Positions 8,286 through 17,705 of a stretch of 64,000 bases of DNA are shown here, one piece after another (within the stretch, counting starts at the first letter, position 1; each line of letters begins with the position of its first letter). The translations under genes were made by a program, and so were the position numbers. The notes below the pieces were generated by a model. The model was not told the origin of the DNA, ran no database searches, and saw only the letters and a program-made list of their open reading frames with translations. The DNA lies in the NCBI RefSeq assembly GCF_040529055.1, contig NZ_CP132342.1:2354001-2418000 (forward strand), in the 5' to 3' direction. The stretch comes from Xanthomonas sontii (GTDB taxonomy: Bacteria; Pseudomonadota; Gammaproteobacteria; Xanthomonadales; Xanthomonadaceae).

Positions 8286-9656
8286 CGACTTGGACGAGGA
8301 GGCGCCCTTCTTGTCCTTCGGGTCCGGACGCTCGGCCATCAGGTTGTCGCTGCCGAAGTCGGTGTCCACGTCCAGCCAGCGCTGCGCCGGCAGGCCGATG
8401 GCGCGGTCGAGCACGGTTGGCAGCAGGCCCGAGGGCAGGCCGCTTTCGCCGTTCCACAGGATGGCCACGCCGAGGTCGCGTTCCGGCACCAGCGCGATCA
8501 GGCCGCGGTAGCCCTGCACCGCGCCGGCATGGAAGATCACCTGGTGGCCGGAGTAGTCGAACACGCGCCAACCCAGCGCGTAGCTGGCCGAGTTGACCCG
8601 CGCGCGGCGCCAGCCCGAGCGCATCTCGCCCGGGGTGAGGATCAGCGGCGCGTGCAGGGTCGCCAGCAATGGCTCCGGCAACACGTCCGGGCGATGCCCG
8701 GTCTGCGCGATCAACCACTGCGCCATGTCGCTGATGCTGGCGTTGACGCCGGCGGCCGGCGCCAGGCGGTAGTAGGTCGGCTTGGGCGTCAGCGAGACCC
8801 AGCCGTTGCGGCTGCGCACGTGCGGGCGCGCCCAGCGCGGGCTGGCCTGGATGCCGGCCAGGCCCATGCTGGCGTCGTTCATGCCCAGTGGCTTGAAGAT
8901 GCGCCGCTCCACCGACTGCTCGTAGAAGCTGCCGGACGCGGCGAACACCACGTCGCCGATCAGGCTGAAGGCGACGTTCTGGTAGGCGTAGCACTCGCCC
9001 GGCGCGCACTTCAGCGGCGCATAGGCCAGCTTGTGGCTGAGCGTGTAGTAGTCGATGTTGGATTCGACGTCGCGGTCGTAGGCGTTGTAGGTGAGGCCGA
9101 CGCGGTGGCTGAGCAGGTCGGCGACGTTCAACTGGCGCGTGGCGACCGGGTCGCTGAGCTGGAAGCCGGGCACGTAGTCGACGACCTTGCTGTCCCAGCG
9201 CAGGGTGCCGTCGTTGACCAGCAGGCCGGCCATGGTGCCGGCGAACGCCTTGGACAGCGAGGCCAGGCGGAACACGGTGTGCGCATCGACCTGCTCGGGG
9301 CGGTTGACGTCGGTGACGCCGTAGCCGCGCGCGCTGAGCACCTGGCCGTTGTGCACGATGGCCATCGCCAGGCCGGGCACGCGCTCGCCATAGGTCAACT
9401 GTTCGGCCACCGACTCCAGCGCGGCGACATCGAAGTCCTTGGCCAGCGGCAGCACCTGGCTCTGGGTGAGCGAAGCGCGGTAGGGCAGCGGCTGGGTCGG
9501 CGAGGTGTAGCGCGTGGCTTCGGTGTGCAGCGGCGGCGGCAGCGGTTGTGCGGGCGCCGGCGTCTGTGCGGTGGAGGACATCGCAAAGGGCAGCAATGCC
9601 CCGAGCAACCCGGTTGCCACCGGTCGAAGGAGCCGGTGCCTGCTGTTCTGTGTCAT
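8268..9656 (-). CDS. Secreted serine beta-lactamase/penicillin-binding-protein-like hydrolase
   Basis: A 462-residue protein of the class C beta-lactamase/PBP4*/esterase fold. A signal peptide covers about 1-30 and the protein is probably periplasmic. Active-site motifs are SxxK at Ser133-Lys136 (SLSK), YxN at Tyr225-Asn227 (YQN) and HxG at His376-Gly378 (HAG, replacing KTG). Family members include D-amino peptidases, esterases and weak beta-lactamases, so resistance cannot be claimed. The ATG at 9656 is chosen because the signal peptide starts there; an earlier in-frame start would place 62 unlikely residues before it. Its 3' end is duplicated downstream. Confidence 0.85.
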   Translation of the reverse strand: MTQNSRHRLLRPVATGLLGALLPFAMSSTAQTPAPAQPLPPPLHTEATRYTSPTQPLPYRASLTQSQVLPLAKDFDVAALESVAEQLTYGERVPGLAMAIVHNGQVLSARGYGVTDVNRPEQVDAHTVFRLASLSKAFAGTMAGLLVNDGTLRWDSKVVDYVPGFQLSDPVATRQLNVADLLSHRVGLTYNAYDRDVESNIDYYTLSHKLAYAPLKCAPGECYAYQNVAFSLIGDVVFAASGSFYEQSVERRIFKPLGMNDASMGLAGIQASPRWARPHVRSRNGWVSLTPKPTYYRLAPAAGVNASISDMAQWLIAQTGHRPDVLPEPLLATLHAPLILTPGEMRSGWRRARVNSASYALGWRVFDYSGHQVIFHAGAVQGYRGLIALVPERDLGVAILWNGESGLPSGLLPTVLDRAIGLPAQRWLDVDTDFGSDNLMAERPDPKDKKGASSSKSVASPH

Positions 9657-9993
9657 TGCGCCTGAGGCCTGTGAGGTGCTGCCGGCCACGATTCTAGCGC
9701 CGGATTTCTCGAATGCACAAACTGGGAGAAGATGAATAGGCATCGCCTTGATCCTGCTGGGGATTTCCCGCCTCGGACGGGGGGTGCAGGCCTGCCGGCG
9801 GAGCGGTGGCGGGGACTGCGGCGGATGCCCACGGACATGCAATCGCCGTGCCGCGCAAGCCCCGCTTCAGCCCCTCTCCCCCCGGGAGAGGGGTTGGGGT
9901 GAGGGTCGGTCACGCAGCAGCGGATCTACCGCCGCGATACTCGTGCGCTCGCCCCCCTCCGCGCAGCGTCGTGCATCCCCCGCAGCCGCCGCC
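9657..9993. other. Intergenic region with CCCCTCTCCC repeat
   Basis: No gene is seen. It must hold the promoter of the beta-lactamase-like gene. At about 9873-9908 it has a block (AGCCCCTCTCCCCCCGGGAG then GGGTTGGGGTGAGGG) that recurs at 28791-28822, an inverted-repeat element common in this family. Confidence 0.6.
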
Positions 9994-11592
9994 TCACCCC
10001 TCCCGCAGCACAGCCCGCCCACGGATCAGATCCGCAGCACGCTCAGCGATCATCATCGTCGGGCCGTTGGTGTTGCCGCTGACCAGGCGCGGCATCACCG
10101 AGGCGTCGACCACGCGCAGGCCGTCGAGACCGCGCAGGCGCAGCTGCGGGTCGACCACTGCCTGCGCGTCGCTGCCCATCCGGCAGGTGCCGATCGGGTG
10201 ATAGATGGTTTCGGCCTTGGCGCGGATGAAGGCGATCAGCCCGGCCTCGTCCAGGTCCTCCCGCGCCGGCAGCAGCGGCGCGCCGCGCCATGCATCGAAC
10301 GCCGGCTGCTGCAGGATGTGCCGCGCCAGGCGCGCGCATTCCACCAGCATGCGCAGGTCGAAGCCGTCGGGATCGCTCAGATAGTTGGCCTGGATCCGCG
10401 CCGGCGTGCGCGGGTCGGCGTCGTTGAGCGCGATGCGGCCGCGGCTGCGCGGCTGCAGGTGGCAGGCGTGCAGGGTGAAGCCGTCGCCGGGCAGGCGGTT
10501 GCGGCCGTGGTCGTCGAGCATGGCCGGCACGAAGTGCAACTGGATGTCGGCGCGCGCGTCCGGCGCGAATGGCGAGCGGATGAAGCCGCCGGCCTCGGCG
10601 ATGTTGCTGCTGCCGGCGCCGCGGTGCCCACGCAGGAAATAGTCGAAGGCGATCTTGGCCTGGTTGCGACGGTCGTAGCTGATCCCCGGGCGGGTGCGGT
10701 ACAGCGTGCACACGTCCAGGTGATCCTGCAGGTTGGCGCCGACCTGCGGTTGGTCCAGCTGCACCGCGATGCCGTGGCGGCGCAGCGCATCGGCCGGGCC
10801 GATGCCCGAGAGCATCAGCAGCTGCGGCGAGTTCACCGCGCCGGCGCTGAGCAGCACTTCGCGCGCGGCGCGCGCCTGCACCTCGCGGCCGTCCTGCGCA
10901 TAGGCGACGCCGACCACGCGTCCACCTTCGATCAGCAGGCGCAGCACCAGCGCGTCGGTGACCACCTGCAGGTTGTCCCGCGCCCGCGCCGGCGCCAGGT
11001 AGGCGACTGCGGCCGAGCAGCGTGCGCCGTCCTTCTGGGTGACCTGGTACAGGCCCGCGCCTTGCTGCTGCGGGCCGTTGAAATCGGGATTGTGCGGGAA
11101 GCCCGCTTCCTGCGCGGCGGCCACGAACACGTCCGAGAGCGGGTTGTGGTAGCGCAGGTCGGAGACGTGCAGCGGGCCGTCGCCGCCATGCAGCGCATCG
11201 CCGCCGCGGCTGTTGCATTCGCTGCGGCGGAAGTACGGCAGCACGCCGCGCCAGTCCCAGCCGTCGGCGCCGTCGGCCGACCAGTCGTCGTAGTCGGCGG
11301 GCACGCCGCGCACGTAGCACATCGCGTTGATCGAGCTGGAGCCGCCCAGCACCTTGCCGCGCGGCCACCACAGGCGGCGGTCGTTCAAGGCCGGCTCGGC
11401 CTCGGTCAGGTAGTTCCAGTTGATGCGGCGGTTGCTGGCCAGGCGCGCCAGGCCCGCGGGCATGTGGATGAAGGGATTGCGGTCGCGCGGCCCGGCCTCG
11501 ATCAGCAGCACCTTGCAGTCGCGGTCCTCGCTCAGGCGGTTGGCGAGCACGCAGCCGGCCGAGCCTGCGCCGATGATGATGTAGTCGTACAC
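9994..11592 (-). CDS. GMC-family FAD-dependent oxidoreductase (choline dehydrogenase-like)
   Basis: About 532 residues. The N-terminal FAD-binding motif is YDYIIIGAGSAGCVLANRLS, with GGSSSINAMCYVRG and PQLLMLSGIGPADALRRHGI as the two GMC signature regions. The C-terminal catalytic part has YHPIGTCRMG and DASVMPRLVSGNTNGPTMMI. It oxidises an alcohol to the aldehyde, and the closest named enzymes are BetA and alcohol dehydrogenases of the AlkJ type; the substrate cannot be read from sequence. The GTG at 11592 is preferred because AGGGGA lies eight bases upstream; an in-frame ATG at 11646 has no such site. No bet genes lie nearby, which argues against a dedicated choline role. Confidence 0.87.
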   Translation of the reverse strand: MYDYIIIGAGSAGCVLANRLSEDRDCKVLLIEAGPRDRNPFIHMPAGLARLASNRRINWNYLTEAEPALNDRRLWWPRGKVLGGSSSINAMCYVRGVPADYDDWSADGADGWDWRGVLPYFRRSECNSRGGDALHGGDGPLHVSDLRYHNPLSDVFVAAAQEAGFPHNPDFNGPQQQGAGLYQVTQKDGARCSAAVAYLAPARARDNLQVVTDALVLRLLIEGGRVVGVAYAQDGREVQARAAREVLLSAGAVNSPQLLMLSGIGPADALRRHGIAVQLDQPQVGANLQDHLDVCTLYRTRPGISYDRRNQAKIAFDYFLRGHRGAGSSNIAEAGGFIRSPFAPDARADIQLHFVPAMLDDHGRNRLPGDGFTLHACHLQPRSRGRIALNDADPRTPARIQANYLSDPDGFDLRMLVECARLARHILQQPAFDAWRGAPLLPAREDLDEAGLIAFIRAKAETIYHPIGTCRMGSDAQAVVDPQLRLRGLDGLRVVDASVMPRLVSGNTNGPTMMIAERAADLIRGRAVLREG

Positions 11593-11800
11593 CCGCGGTG
11601 TCCCCTGAGTTCCTGGCGCCGACGCTAGTCGCCGAGGATAGAGCATATGCTCGGCGCGGCCGTTCGCCGCGCGCGATGCGCGTACGGCGCGGGCGGTGGA
11701 TTGCGCACGCGCTGGCGGTGTTGCGGTGCATCAGCTACCGTGCGCGTTTTCCGCCCCCGAAAATCGCCATGTCCCGTTCCTGCGCCAGGGTCCGCCGCCA

Positions 11801-13147
11801 ATGAGCGCCGCCCCGCATGCCCCCGGTGCGCTGGCGCGGCTGCGCGGTGCCCTGCGCGATTCGCCGCCGCTGGCGTGGGCATTCCTGTACTTCTTCTCGC
11901 TGCTCAGCGGCTACTACGTGCTGCGGCCGGTGCGCGAGGCGATGGGCGCCTCCGCCGACGTGGCCGCGGTGTTCCCGCCGGCAATGATCGCGTTCTTCGC
12001 GGCGCACGGCATGCCGCTGAAGGAATTCGCGCTGCAGGTGCTGTTCACCTGCACCTTCCTGATCATGCTGCTGCTGCAGCCGATCTACGGCGCGCTGGTC
12101 AGCCGCTATCCGCGGCGGGTGTTCCTGCCGGTGGTGTACGGCTTCTTCATCGCCACGCTGCTGCTGTTCTACGTGCTGTTCGACAGCGGCGTGCCCGGGC
12201 GCGGCATGGCCTTCTTCCTGTGGATCTCGGTGTTCAACCTGTTCGCGGTAGCGGTGTTCTGGAGCTTCATGGCCGATGTCTTCAGCAACGCCGAAGCGCG
12301 CGCCTGCTACGGCTACATCGGCGCCGCCGGCACGCTCGGCGCGTTCCTGGGGCCGGTGATCGCCAGCAGCCTGGTCGAGCGCATCGGCATCGCCAACCTG
12401 ATGCTGGTGTCGGCCGGCTTCCTGGTGGTCAGCGTGGTGTGCCTGCTGCGCCTGCGGCTGTGGGCGGTCGCCCGCGAACGCGAGCGTGGCGTGGTCGGCG
12501 GCGAGGCGCCGATGGGTGGCGACGTGCTGGCCGGGCTGAAGCTGATCGCGCGCGAGCCGCTGCTGCGCTGGCTGGCGCTGATGTCGGTGTTCGGCGTGGG
12601 TGTGGGCACCCTGCTGTACAACGAACAGGCGGCGATCGTGCGCCGCCTGTACACCGACGCGGCGGCCAGTACCGCCTTCTACGCGAACATCGACCTGGCA
12701 GTGAACGCGGTGACCCTGGTGCTGCAGTTGCTGGTCACCCGCGCGCTGCTGTCGCGCTTCGGCATCGGACCGGCGCTGCTGATTCCCGGCTGCGCGATCC
12801 TGCTCGGCTATTCGGTGCTGGCGGTGTCGCCGCTGCCGATGCTGGTGGCGGTGGTGCAGGTGGTGACCCGCGCCGGCGAGTTCTCCCTGGCCAAGCCGGC
12901 CCGCGAGACCCTGTACACCCGGGTCGGCCGCGAATGGCGCTACAAGGCCGGCGCGGCGATCGATACGGTGATCTACCGTGGCAGCGACCTCAGCTTCGCG
13001 TGGTTGTACAAGCTGCTGTCGGGGTTCGGCTCGCAGGTGGTGTTCGTCGCGGGCCTGCTGGCCGCCTCCGGCATGACCCTGGGCGCGTGGCGGCTGCTGC
13101 GCGAGGCGGCCAAGCTGCCGCCGGAACGCACGCCGCCAACGCGCTGA
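11801..13147 (+). CDS. MFS transporter, NTP/NDP exchanger-like subgroup
   Basis: A 448-residue protein with about 12 hydrophobic segments. The first loop carries GYYVLRPVREAMG, a pattern shared with bacterial MFS proteins related to ATP/ADP translocases (Npt/Tlc group). The protein has a basic loop after segment 6 (about 220-235) and a C-terminal KPARETLYTRVGREWRYKAGAAID stretch typical of this subgroup. The transported compound is unknown. The ATG at 11801 follows CAGGG at ten bases; upstream in-frame codons give an unlikely leader. It lies alone, divergent from the GMC gene, with DUF1304 downstream. Confidence 0.78.
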   Translation: MSAAPHAPGALARLRGALRDSPPLAWAFLYFFSLLSGYYVLRPVREAMGASADVAAVFPPAMIAFFAAHGMPLKEFALQVLFTCTFLIMLLLQPIYGALVSRYPRRVFLPVVYGFFIATLLLFYVLFDSGVPGRGMAFFLWISVFNLFAVAVFWSFMADVFSNAEARACYGYIGAAGTLGAFLGPVIASSLVERIGIANLMLVSAGFLVVSVVCLLRLRLWAVARERERGVVGGEAPMGGDVLAGLKLIAREPLLRWLALMSVFGVGVGTLLYNEQAAIVRRLYTDAAASTAFYANIDLAVNAVTLVLQLLVTRALLSRFGIGPALLIPGCAILLGYSVLAVSPLPMLVAVVQVVTRAGEFSLAKPARETLYTRVGREWRYKAGAAIDTVIYRGSDLSFAWLYKLLSGFGSQVVFVAGLLAASGMTLGAWRLLREAAKLPPERTPPTR

Positions 13148-13229
13148 GCCGGCGCCGCGTGGCGGGGGACTGGCCGCCCATCGGGCCGCTGGCTATGCTG
13201 ACGCCCTGTCTCCTGTGCCGGATAGCACG

Positions 13230-13583
13230 ATGATCCTGGTGGCTTCGATCCTGGTCGGCGCGGTCGCGCTGCTGCACGTCTACATCCTGGTGCTGGAAAT
13301 GGTCCTGTGGACGCGTCCGCTGGGCATGAAGGTGTTCCGCAATTCGCCGGAGAAGGCGCAGGCCACGCGCGTGCTGGCGGCCAACCAGGGGCTCTACAAC
13401 GGCTTCCTCGCCGCCGGCCTGGCCTGGGGCCTGGTCGCGCAGCGGGTCGACGTGATGCTGTTCTTCCTCGGCTGCGTGGTTGTGGCCGGCCTGTACGGCG
13501 GCTGGAGCGTCAGCCGCCGCATCGTGTTCGTGCAGGCGCTGCCGGCAGCGCTGGCGATCGCGGCCGTGCTGCTGGCGTACTGA
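13230..13583 (+). CDS. DUF1304 family membrane protein
   Basis: A 117-residue protein with four hydrophobic segments. It has the DUF1304 hallmarks LLHVYILVLEMVLWTRPLG near the N-terminus and ANQGLYNGFLAAGL in segment 2. The family is found in many bacteria and its function is unknown. The ATG at 13230 is taken because family members begin there; an in-frame GTG five codons earlier is possible. It is 82 bp after the MFS gene and may be co-transcribed with it. Confidence 0.85.
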   Translation: MILVASILVGAVALLHVYILVLEMVLWTRPLGMKVFRNSPEKAQATRVLAANQGLYNGFLAAGLAWGLVAQRVDVMLFFLGCVVVAGLYGGWSVSRRIVFVQALPAALAIAAVLLAY

Positions 13584-13611
13584 GCCGCGCACCGCGCACG
13601 CGACGCTGCGA

Positions 13612-14094
13612 TCAGGGCGAGGCCGTGGCCGGCACGCGTGGCGACACCCACATGGCGATGCGCGCGAAGCACACCACGTGCTCGTGCGTATCGCGGATCT
13701 CCACGCTGACCGGCAGGTCGTAACCCCGCTCGGCGGCGACGATCGCCACGTCCGGCGTGGCCACCGCATGCATCGGGCCGAGCGCCTTGCTGCGGTATTC
13801 CACCTGCATGCCCTTGGGGATCCAGCGCATCGACGGCGGCAGGCTGGCGTCGACCATCACTCCACCGGCCAGTTCCGCCAGGTTGCACAGCGCGATCGCG
13901 TGTACCGTGCCGATGTGGTTGCTGACCCGCCGCCGGTGCGCGATGCGCGCCTCGCAGCGGCCCGGCTCCAGGAGGGTGATATGCGGGGCGATGCTGGCGA
14001 AATAAGGCGCCTTGAAGCACACCGCACGCGAGAACAGCCAGGATCCCCCGGGCCAGCCTTGCATGCGGCGGTAGAGCGAGAGCAGTTGGCTCAT
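13612..14094 (-). CDS. Hotdog-fold thioesterase, DUF4442/PaaI-like
   Basis: A 160-residue single hotdog domain. Family features are CEARIAHRRRVSNHIGTVHAIALCNLAELAGGVMVDASLP (helix and preceding strand) and the two late strands with IPKGMQVEYRSKALG. Members hydrolyse or bind acyl-CoA thioesters. The ATG at 14094 has GGGGGAA upstream. The gene follows fadE on the same strand with 68 bp between, so it may belong to the fatty-acid operon, which would fit an acyl-CoA thioesterase role; this link is inference. It faces the DUF1304 gene tail to tail. Confidence 0.8.
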   Translation of the reverse strand: MSQLLSLYRRMQGWPGGSWLFSRAVCFKAPYFASIAPHITLLEPGRCEARIAHRRRVSNHIGTVHAIALCNLAELAGGVMVDASLPPSMRWIPKGMQVEYRSKALGPMHAVATPDVAIVAAERGYDLPVSVEIRDTHEHVVCFARIAMWVSPRVPATASP

Positions 14095-14162
14095 TGCAGT
14101 TCCCCCGAACGCACGACGGCGGACCGAAGTCCGCCGTCGTGGGTGTCGCATGGCCAGGACGA

Positions 14163-16649
14163 TCAGGCCGCTTCGCGCGAATGCCCGTCGTCGGCCGCCG
14201 CTGCGGCACGCTGGTAGTAGCTCGCCGAGCGCAGTTCGTCGGTGTCGAAGTCGTCGACGCTGATCGTGTCCATGGTGATCTCGCGCAGCTCCTCCAGCTG
14301 ACGGCGCTCATCGGCCGACAGCACGCCTTGGCGCACCGCCTCGTCCAGCTGCGAGGCGAAGTCCAGCGATTCGATGCCCTTGCTCTTGAGCGCCTTCAGG
14401 AACTTGCGCTCCACCGGCTCGGCCAGCACCGCCTTGGTCAGGTAGCTGGCGATGCGGCCGCCGGGGTTGTTCTCGCACGGGGTCAGGAATACGCCCTGGC
14501 CCAGGCGATCGCGGGCTTCGTTCGGCGTCATCAGCAGCGCGGCGACGCGGTGGCCCAGGCGGTCGCCCGGCGCCTCGGCACGGCGGCCCCACGGGAAGAT
14601 CAGCGCCCACATCAGCCAACCGACCGGACGGATCGGGAAGTTGCGCAGCGCCGCCGACAGCGCCAGCTCGATCTTGTGCACGCTGTCGTGGAAGGCCCAG
14701 GCCAGCAGCGGCTGGTCGGTGGCCGGCGCGCCGTCGTCGTGGTAGCGCTTGAGCATGGCGCTGGTCATGTAGATGTGGCTCAGCACGTCGCCCAGGCGTC
14801 CGGACAGCGACTCCTTGAACTTCAGCTTGCCGCCGAGCATCAGCATCGACACGTCGGCCATCAGCGCCAGGTTCGCCGAGTAGCGGTCTAGCTTGCGGAA
14901 GTAGCGGCGGGTGTAGGCATCGCCCGGCGCGGCGCCGATGCGTGCGGCGGTCAGGCCGAACCACAGCGAACGCACCGCGTTGGAGATGGCGAAGCCGATG
15001 TGGCCGAACAGGTTGCGGTCGAACTCGTCGACGCCGGCCTTGTGATCCGGATTGCCGGCGGCCTTCATCTCCTTCATCACCCACGGATGGCACAGGATCG
15101 CGCCCTGGCCGAAGATCAGCAGGCTGCGGGTCATGATGTTGGCGCCTTCCACGGTGATCGCGATCGGCGCGGCCTGCCAACTGCGGCCGGCGAAGTTGCG
15201 CGGGCCGAGGATGATGCCCTTGCCGCCGACCACGTCCATCACGTCGCTGATGACCTCGCGGCTCATCGTGGTGCAGTGGTACTTGGCGATCGCCGACGGC
15301 ACCGACGGCACGTCGCCGCGGTCCACCGCCGCGGCGGTGGCCTGCGACAGCGCGCTGATCGCATAGGCCTTGCCGCCGATCCGCGCCAGCGCCTCTTCCA
15401 CGCCTTCGAAGCGGCCGACCGACAGGCCGAACTGCTTGCGGATGCGCGCATACGCGCCGGTGACGACCGCGCCGAACTTGGCGCCGCCGCTGGCGGTGGA
15501 GGGCAGGGTGATCGAGCGGCCGACGGCCAGGCACTCGTTGAGCATGTTCCAGCCCTTGCCGACCATCTCCACGCCGCCGATCAGCTGGCTCAGCGGGATG
15601 AACACCTCGCGGCCGTGGATCGGGCCGTTCTGGAACGGCGAGTTCAGCGGGAAGTGGCGGCGGCCGATCTCGACCCCCGGGGTCTCGCGCGGCAGCAGCG
15701 CCAGGGTGATGCCGATGTCCTTGGTGTCGCCGATCAGGCCTTCCGGGTCGTACATGCGGAACGCCAGGCCGACCAGGGTCGCCACCGGGGCCAGGGTGAT
15801 GTAGCGCTTGTCGAAGGTCAGCTTGACGCCGAGCACGTTGGCGCCGTTCCACTCGCCCTTGCAGACGATGCCGTAGTCGGGGATCGAGGTGGCATCGGAG
15901 CCGGCGAACGGACCGGTCAGGCCGAAGCAGGGCACTTCCTGGCCCACCGCCAGACGCGGCAGGTAGTAGTCCTTCTGCTCCTTGGAGCCGTAATGCAGCA
16001 GCAGTTCGCCCGGGCCCAGCGAGTTGGGCACGCCGACGGTGGAACTGACCACGCTGGAGACCGAGGCGATCTTCTGGATCACCTTGTGGTGGGCCAGCGC
16101 GGAGAAGCCCAAACCGCCGTATTCCTTCGGAATGATCATGCCGAAGAACTTGTTCTTCTTGATGAAGCTCCAGATCTCCGGCGGCAGGTCGGCGTGGACG
16201 TGGGTGATTTCCCAGTCGTTGGTCATCCGGCACAGTTCTTCGACCGGGCCATCGAGGAAGGCCTGCTCTTCGGCGGTCAGCTGCGGCTTGGGATAGTTCA
16301 GCAGCTTCTGCCAGTCCGGGTCGCCGGTGAACAGCTCGCCTTCGAAGCCGACCGAGCCGGTTTCCAGAGCAATGCGCTCGGTCTGCGACAGCGGCGGCAG
16401 CACCTTGCGGAACACCTTCAGCATCGGCGCGGTGAGCAGCGGCTTGCGCACGAACGGCAACAGCAGCGGCATCGCGACCACCGCCAGCACGACGGCCGCG
16501 ACGATGGTGGCGACGTGGTTGGCGCCGAGCAGCCAGCACGCGACCAGCAGCGTGGCGCTCAACGCGGCCCAGACGGCGAGCCGCATGCGGTGATAGGCGG
16601 CGAACGCGCCGGCCAGCAACAACACGAGGAAGGGGGCAATGATGCTCAT
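14163..16649 (-). CDS. fadE: Acyl-CoA dehydrogenase FadE
   Basis: An 828-residue protein, the usual FadE length (about 815). Two hydrophobic segments lie at the N-terminus (about 3-20 and 25-72). The acyl-CoA dehydrogenase core follows, with IIPKEYGGLGFSALAHH, CFGLTGPFAGSDA, GWNMLNECLAVGRSITLP and a flavin-interacting DVMDVVGGKGIILGPRN stretch. A long FadE-specific C-terminal domain completes it (LMLGGKLKFKESLSGRLGD, then FLTPCENNPGGRI). It catalyses the first step of fatty acid beta-oxidation at the membrane. The ATG overlaps the stop of the upstream hydrolase gene by four bases, so the pair is an operon read from the promoter at 17572-17601. Confidence 0.95.
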   Translation of the reverse strand: MSIIAPFLVLLLAGAFAAYHRMRLAVWAALSATLLVACWLLGANHVATIVAAVVLAVVAMPLLLPFVRKPLLTAPMLKVFRKVLPPLSQTERIALETGSVGFEGELFTGDPDWQKLLNYPKPQLTAEEQAFLDGPVEELCRMTNDWEITHVHADLPPEIWSFIKKNKFFGMIIPKEYGGLGFSALAHHKVIQKIASVSSVVSSTVGVPNSLGPGELLLHYGSKEQKDYYLPRLAVGQEVPCFGLTGPFAGSDATSIPDYGIVCKGEWNGANVLGVKLTFDKRYITLAPVATLVGLAFRMYDPEGLIGDTKDIGITLALLPRETPGVEIGRRHFPLNSPFQNGPIHGREVFIPLSQLIGGVEMVGKGWNMLNECLAVGRSITLPSTASGGAKFGAVVTGAYARIRKQFGLSVGRFEGVEEALARIGGKAYAISALSQATAAAVDRGDVPSVPSAIAKYHCTTMSREVISDVMDVVGGKGIILGPRNFAGRSWQAAPIAITVEGANIMTRSLLIFGQGAILCHPWVMKEMKAAGNPDHKAGVDEFDRNLFGHIGFAISNAVRSLWFGLTAARIGAAPGDAYTRRYFRKLDRYSANLALMADVSMLMLGGKLKFKESLSGRLGDVLSHIYMTSAMLKRYHDDGAPATDQPLLAWAFHDSVHKIELALSAALRNFPIRPVGWLMWALIFPWGRRAEAPGDRLGHRVAALLMTPNEARDRLGQGVFLTPCENNPGGRIASYLTKAVLAEPVERKFLKALKSKGIESLDFASQLDEAVRQGVLSADERRQLEELREITMDTISVDDFDTDELRSASYYQRAAAAADDGHSREAA

Positions 16650-17566
16650 GGGCGTGCTCCGGGGAGGTACTCGGTGACGGCGGACGATGCGCCGGCGCAG
16701 GCCGGTGGCAGGGCGTCCAGGTAGTGCAACACAGTGGCGGTAAATGCGGCGTTGTCGTCGCCGGCCAGCATATGCGTGGCCTCGGGCAGATGCGCATGCT
16801 GCGCATGCGGCACCAGCGACAGGAACTCTTCGATGGTCTGCGGCGTGACCAGATCGCTGCGGCCGCCGCTGATCAGCAGCAGCGGGCACTGCACGTGTGC
16901 GGCGGCCTGCGCGATCGCGCCCTGGTGCTGGTCGCTGTCGCGCGCCAGTTCTTCAACCAGGCGCGGGTCCCAGTGCCAGTACCAGCGGCCGTCGGCGTGT
17001 TGCCGCAGGACGCTGCGCAGCGCTTCGGGCGACTTGCGCGCGCGCTGCGGCAGGTAGGCGGCGATCGCGTCGCCGGCCTCGTGCAGGCTGGCGAAGCCCT
17101 GCGGATGCGCGGTCATGAAGGCGAGGATGCGTTCGACCCCGGCCGGCTGCCAGCGCGGGGTGATGTCCACCAGCACCATCGCGCGGAACAGGCCCGGCCA
17201 GCGCGATTCGGCGATCAGCCCGAACAGCCCGCCCATCGAGGCGGCGACCAGCACCGGTGGCGGCGACATCTCGCCGGCGACCACGATCAGGTCGTCGGTG
17301 AATTGCTCGCCGCGATAGGGCAGGTCCGCCGGGTTGCGCGCCGAATCGCCATGGCCGCGCGCGTCGTAGGCGACGCTACGGTACCCATGCGCTTGCAGCG
17401 CCGCGGCGGTCGCCGACCAGGCATGCCGGGTCTGGCCGAAGCCATGCGCGAACAGCACCGATCCCGCTTCGCCGGGACCGGTGACGGTCGCGGCCAGCGC
17501 CAGCTCGCCGGCACCCGAGAGGGTAGCCGAGGCGGCATGCGGGACGGTGGCGGAAGCGGAGACCAT
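16646..17566 (-). CDS. Alpha/beta hydrolase, first gene of the fadE operon
   Basis: A 306-residue alpha/beta hydrolase. The oxyanion HGFG motif is in VLFAHGFGQTRHAW, the nucleophile elbow in VAASMGGLFG (Ser), the acid probably in SGGRSDLVTP (Asp) and the catalytic His in EATHMLAG. No signal peptide is seen. Substrate is unknown; its coupling to fadE suggests a lipid ester or acyl-CoA thioester. The ATG at 17566 has no ribosome binding site but lies about where transcription should begin from the TTGACA/TACTAT promoter, so a leaderless mRNA is likely. A TetR gene is divergent. Confidence 0.85.
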   Translation of the reverse strand: MVSASATVPHAASATLSGAGELALAATVTGPGEAGSVLFAHGFGQTRHAWSATAAALQAHGYRSVAYDARGHGDSARNPADLPYRGEQFTDDLIVVAGEMSPPPVLVAASMGGLFGLIAESRWPGLFRAMVLVDITPRWQPAGVERILAFMTAHPQGFASLHEAGDAIAAYLPQRARKSPEALRSVLRQHADGRWYWHWDPRLVEELARDSDQHQGAIAQAAAHVQCPLLLISGGRSDLVTPQTIEEFLSLVPHAQHAHLPEATHMLAGDDNAAFTATVLHYLDALPPACAGASSAVTEYLPGARP

Positions 17567-17614
17567 ACGAGATAGTATGGTTGCTCTGCGCGGCATGTCA
17601 ATACGATGCAGTAT
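17562..17614 (-). promoter_or_regulatory. fadE-operon promoter with two TetR-type operator palindromes
   Basis: On the minus strand -35 TTGACA (17596-17601) and -10 TACTAT (17572-17577) are 18 bp apart. Palindrome 1 (ACCATAC, 6 nt, GTATGGT; 17562-17581) covers the -10 and the start codon. Palindrome 2 (ATAC, 6 nt, GTAT; 17601-17614) touches the -35. Both share ATACGA, so they are probably two sites for one dimeric repressor, most simply the adjacent TetR protein. Centres are 36 bp apart. Confidence 0.75.
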
Positions 17615-17705
17615 GGGTGCGAAAAGCCAATGCTGCCGGGCATTTGCGCCGCCCTCGTGAAGGCCACATACTGCAACCGACGTCCCCGTATGGTTAAATC
17701 CACGG

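Noticed and set aside
10043..11731. Second long minus-strand frame over the GMC gene
   Set aside because: It is the shifted shadow of the GMC oxidoreductase; no FAD motif is present in that frame.
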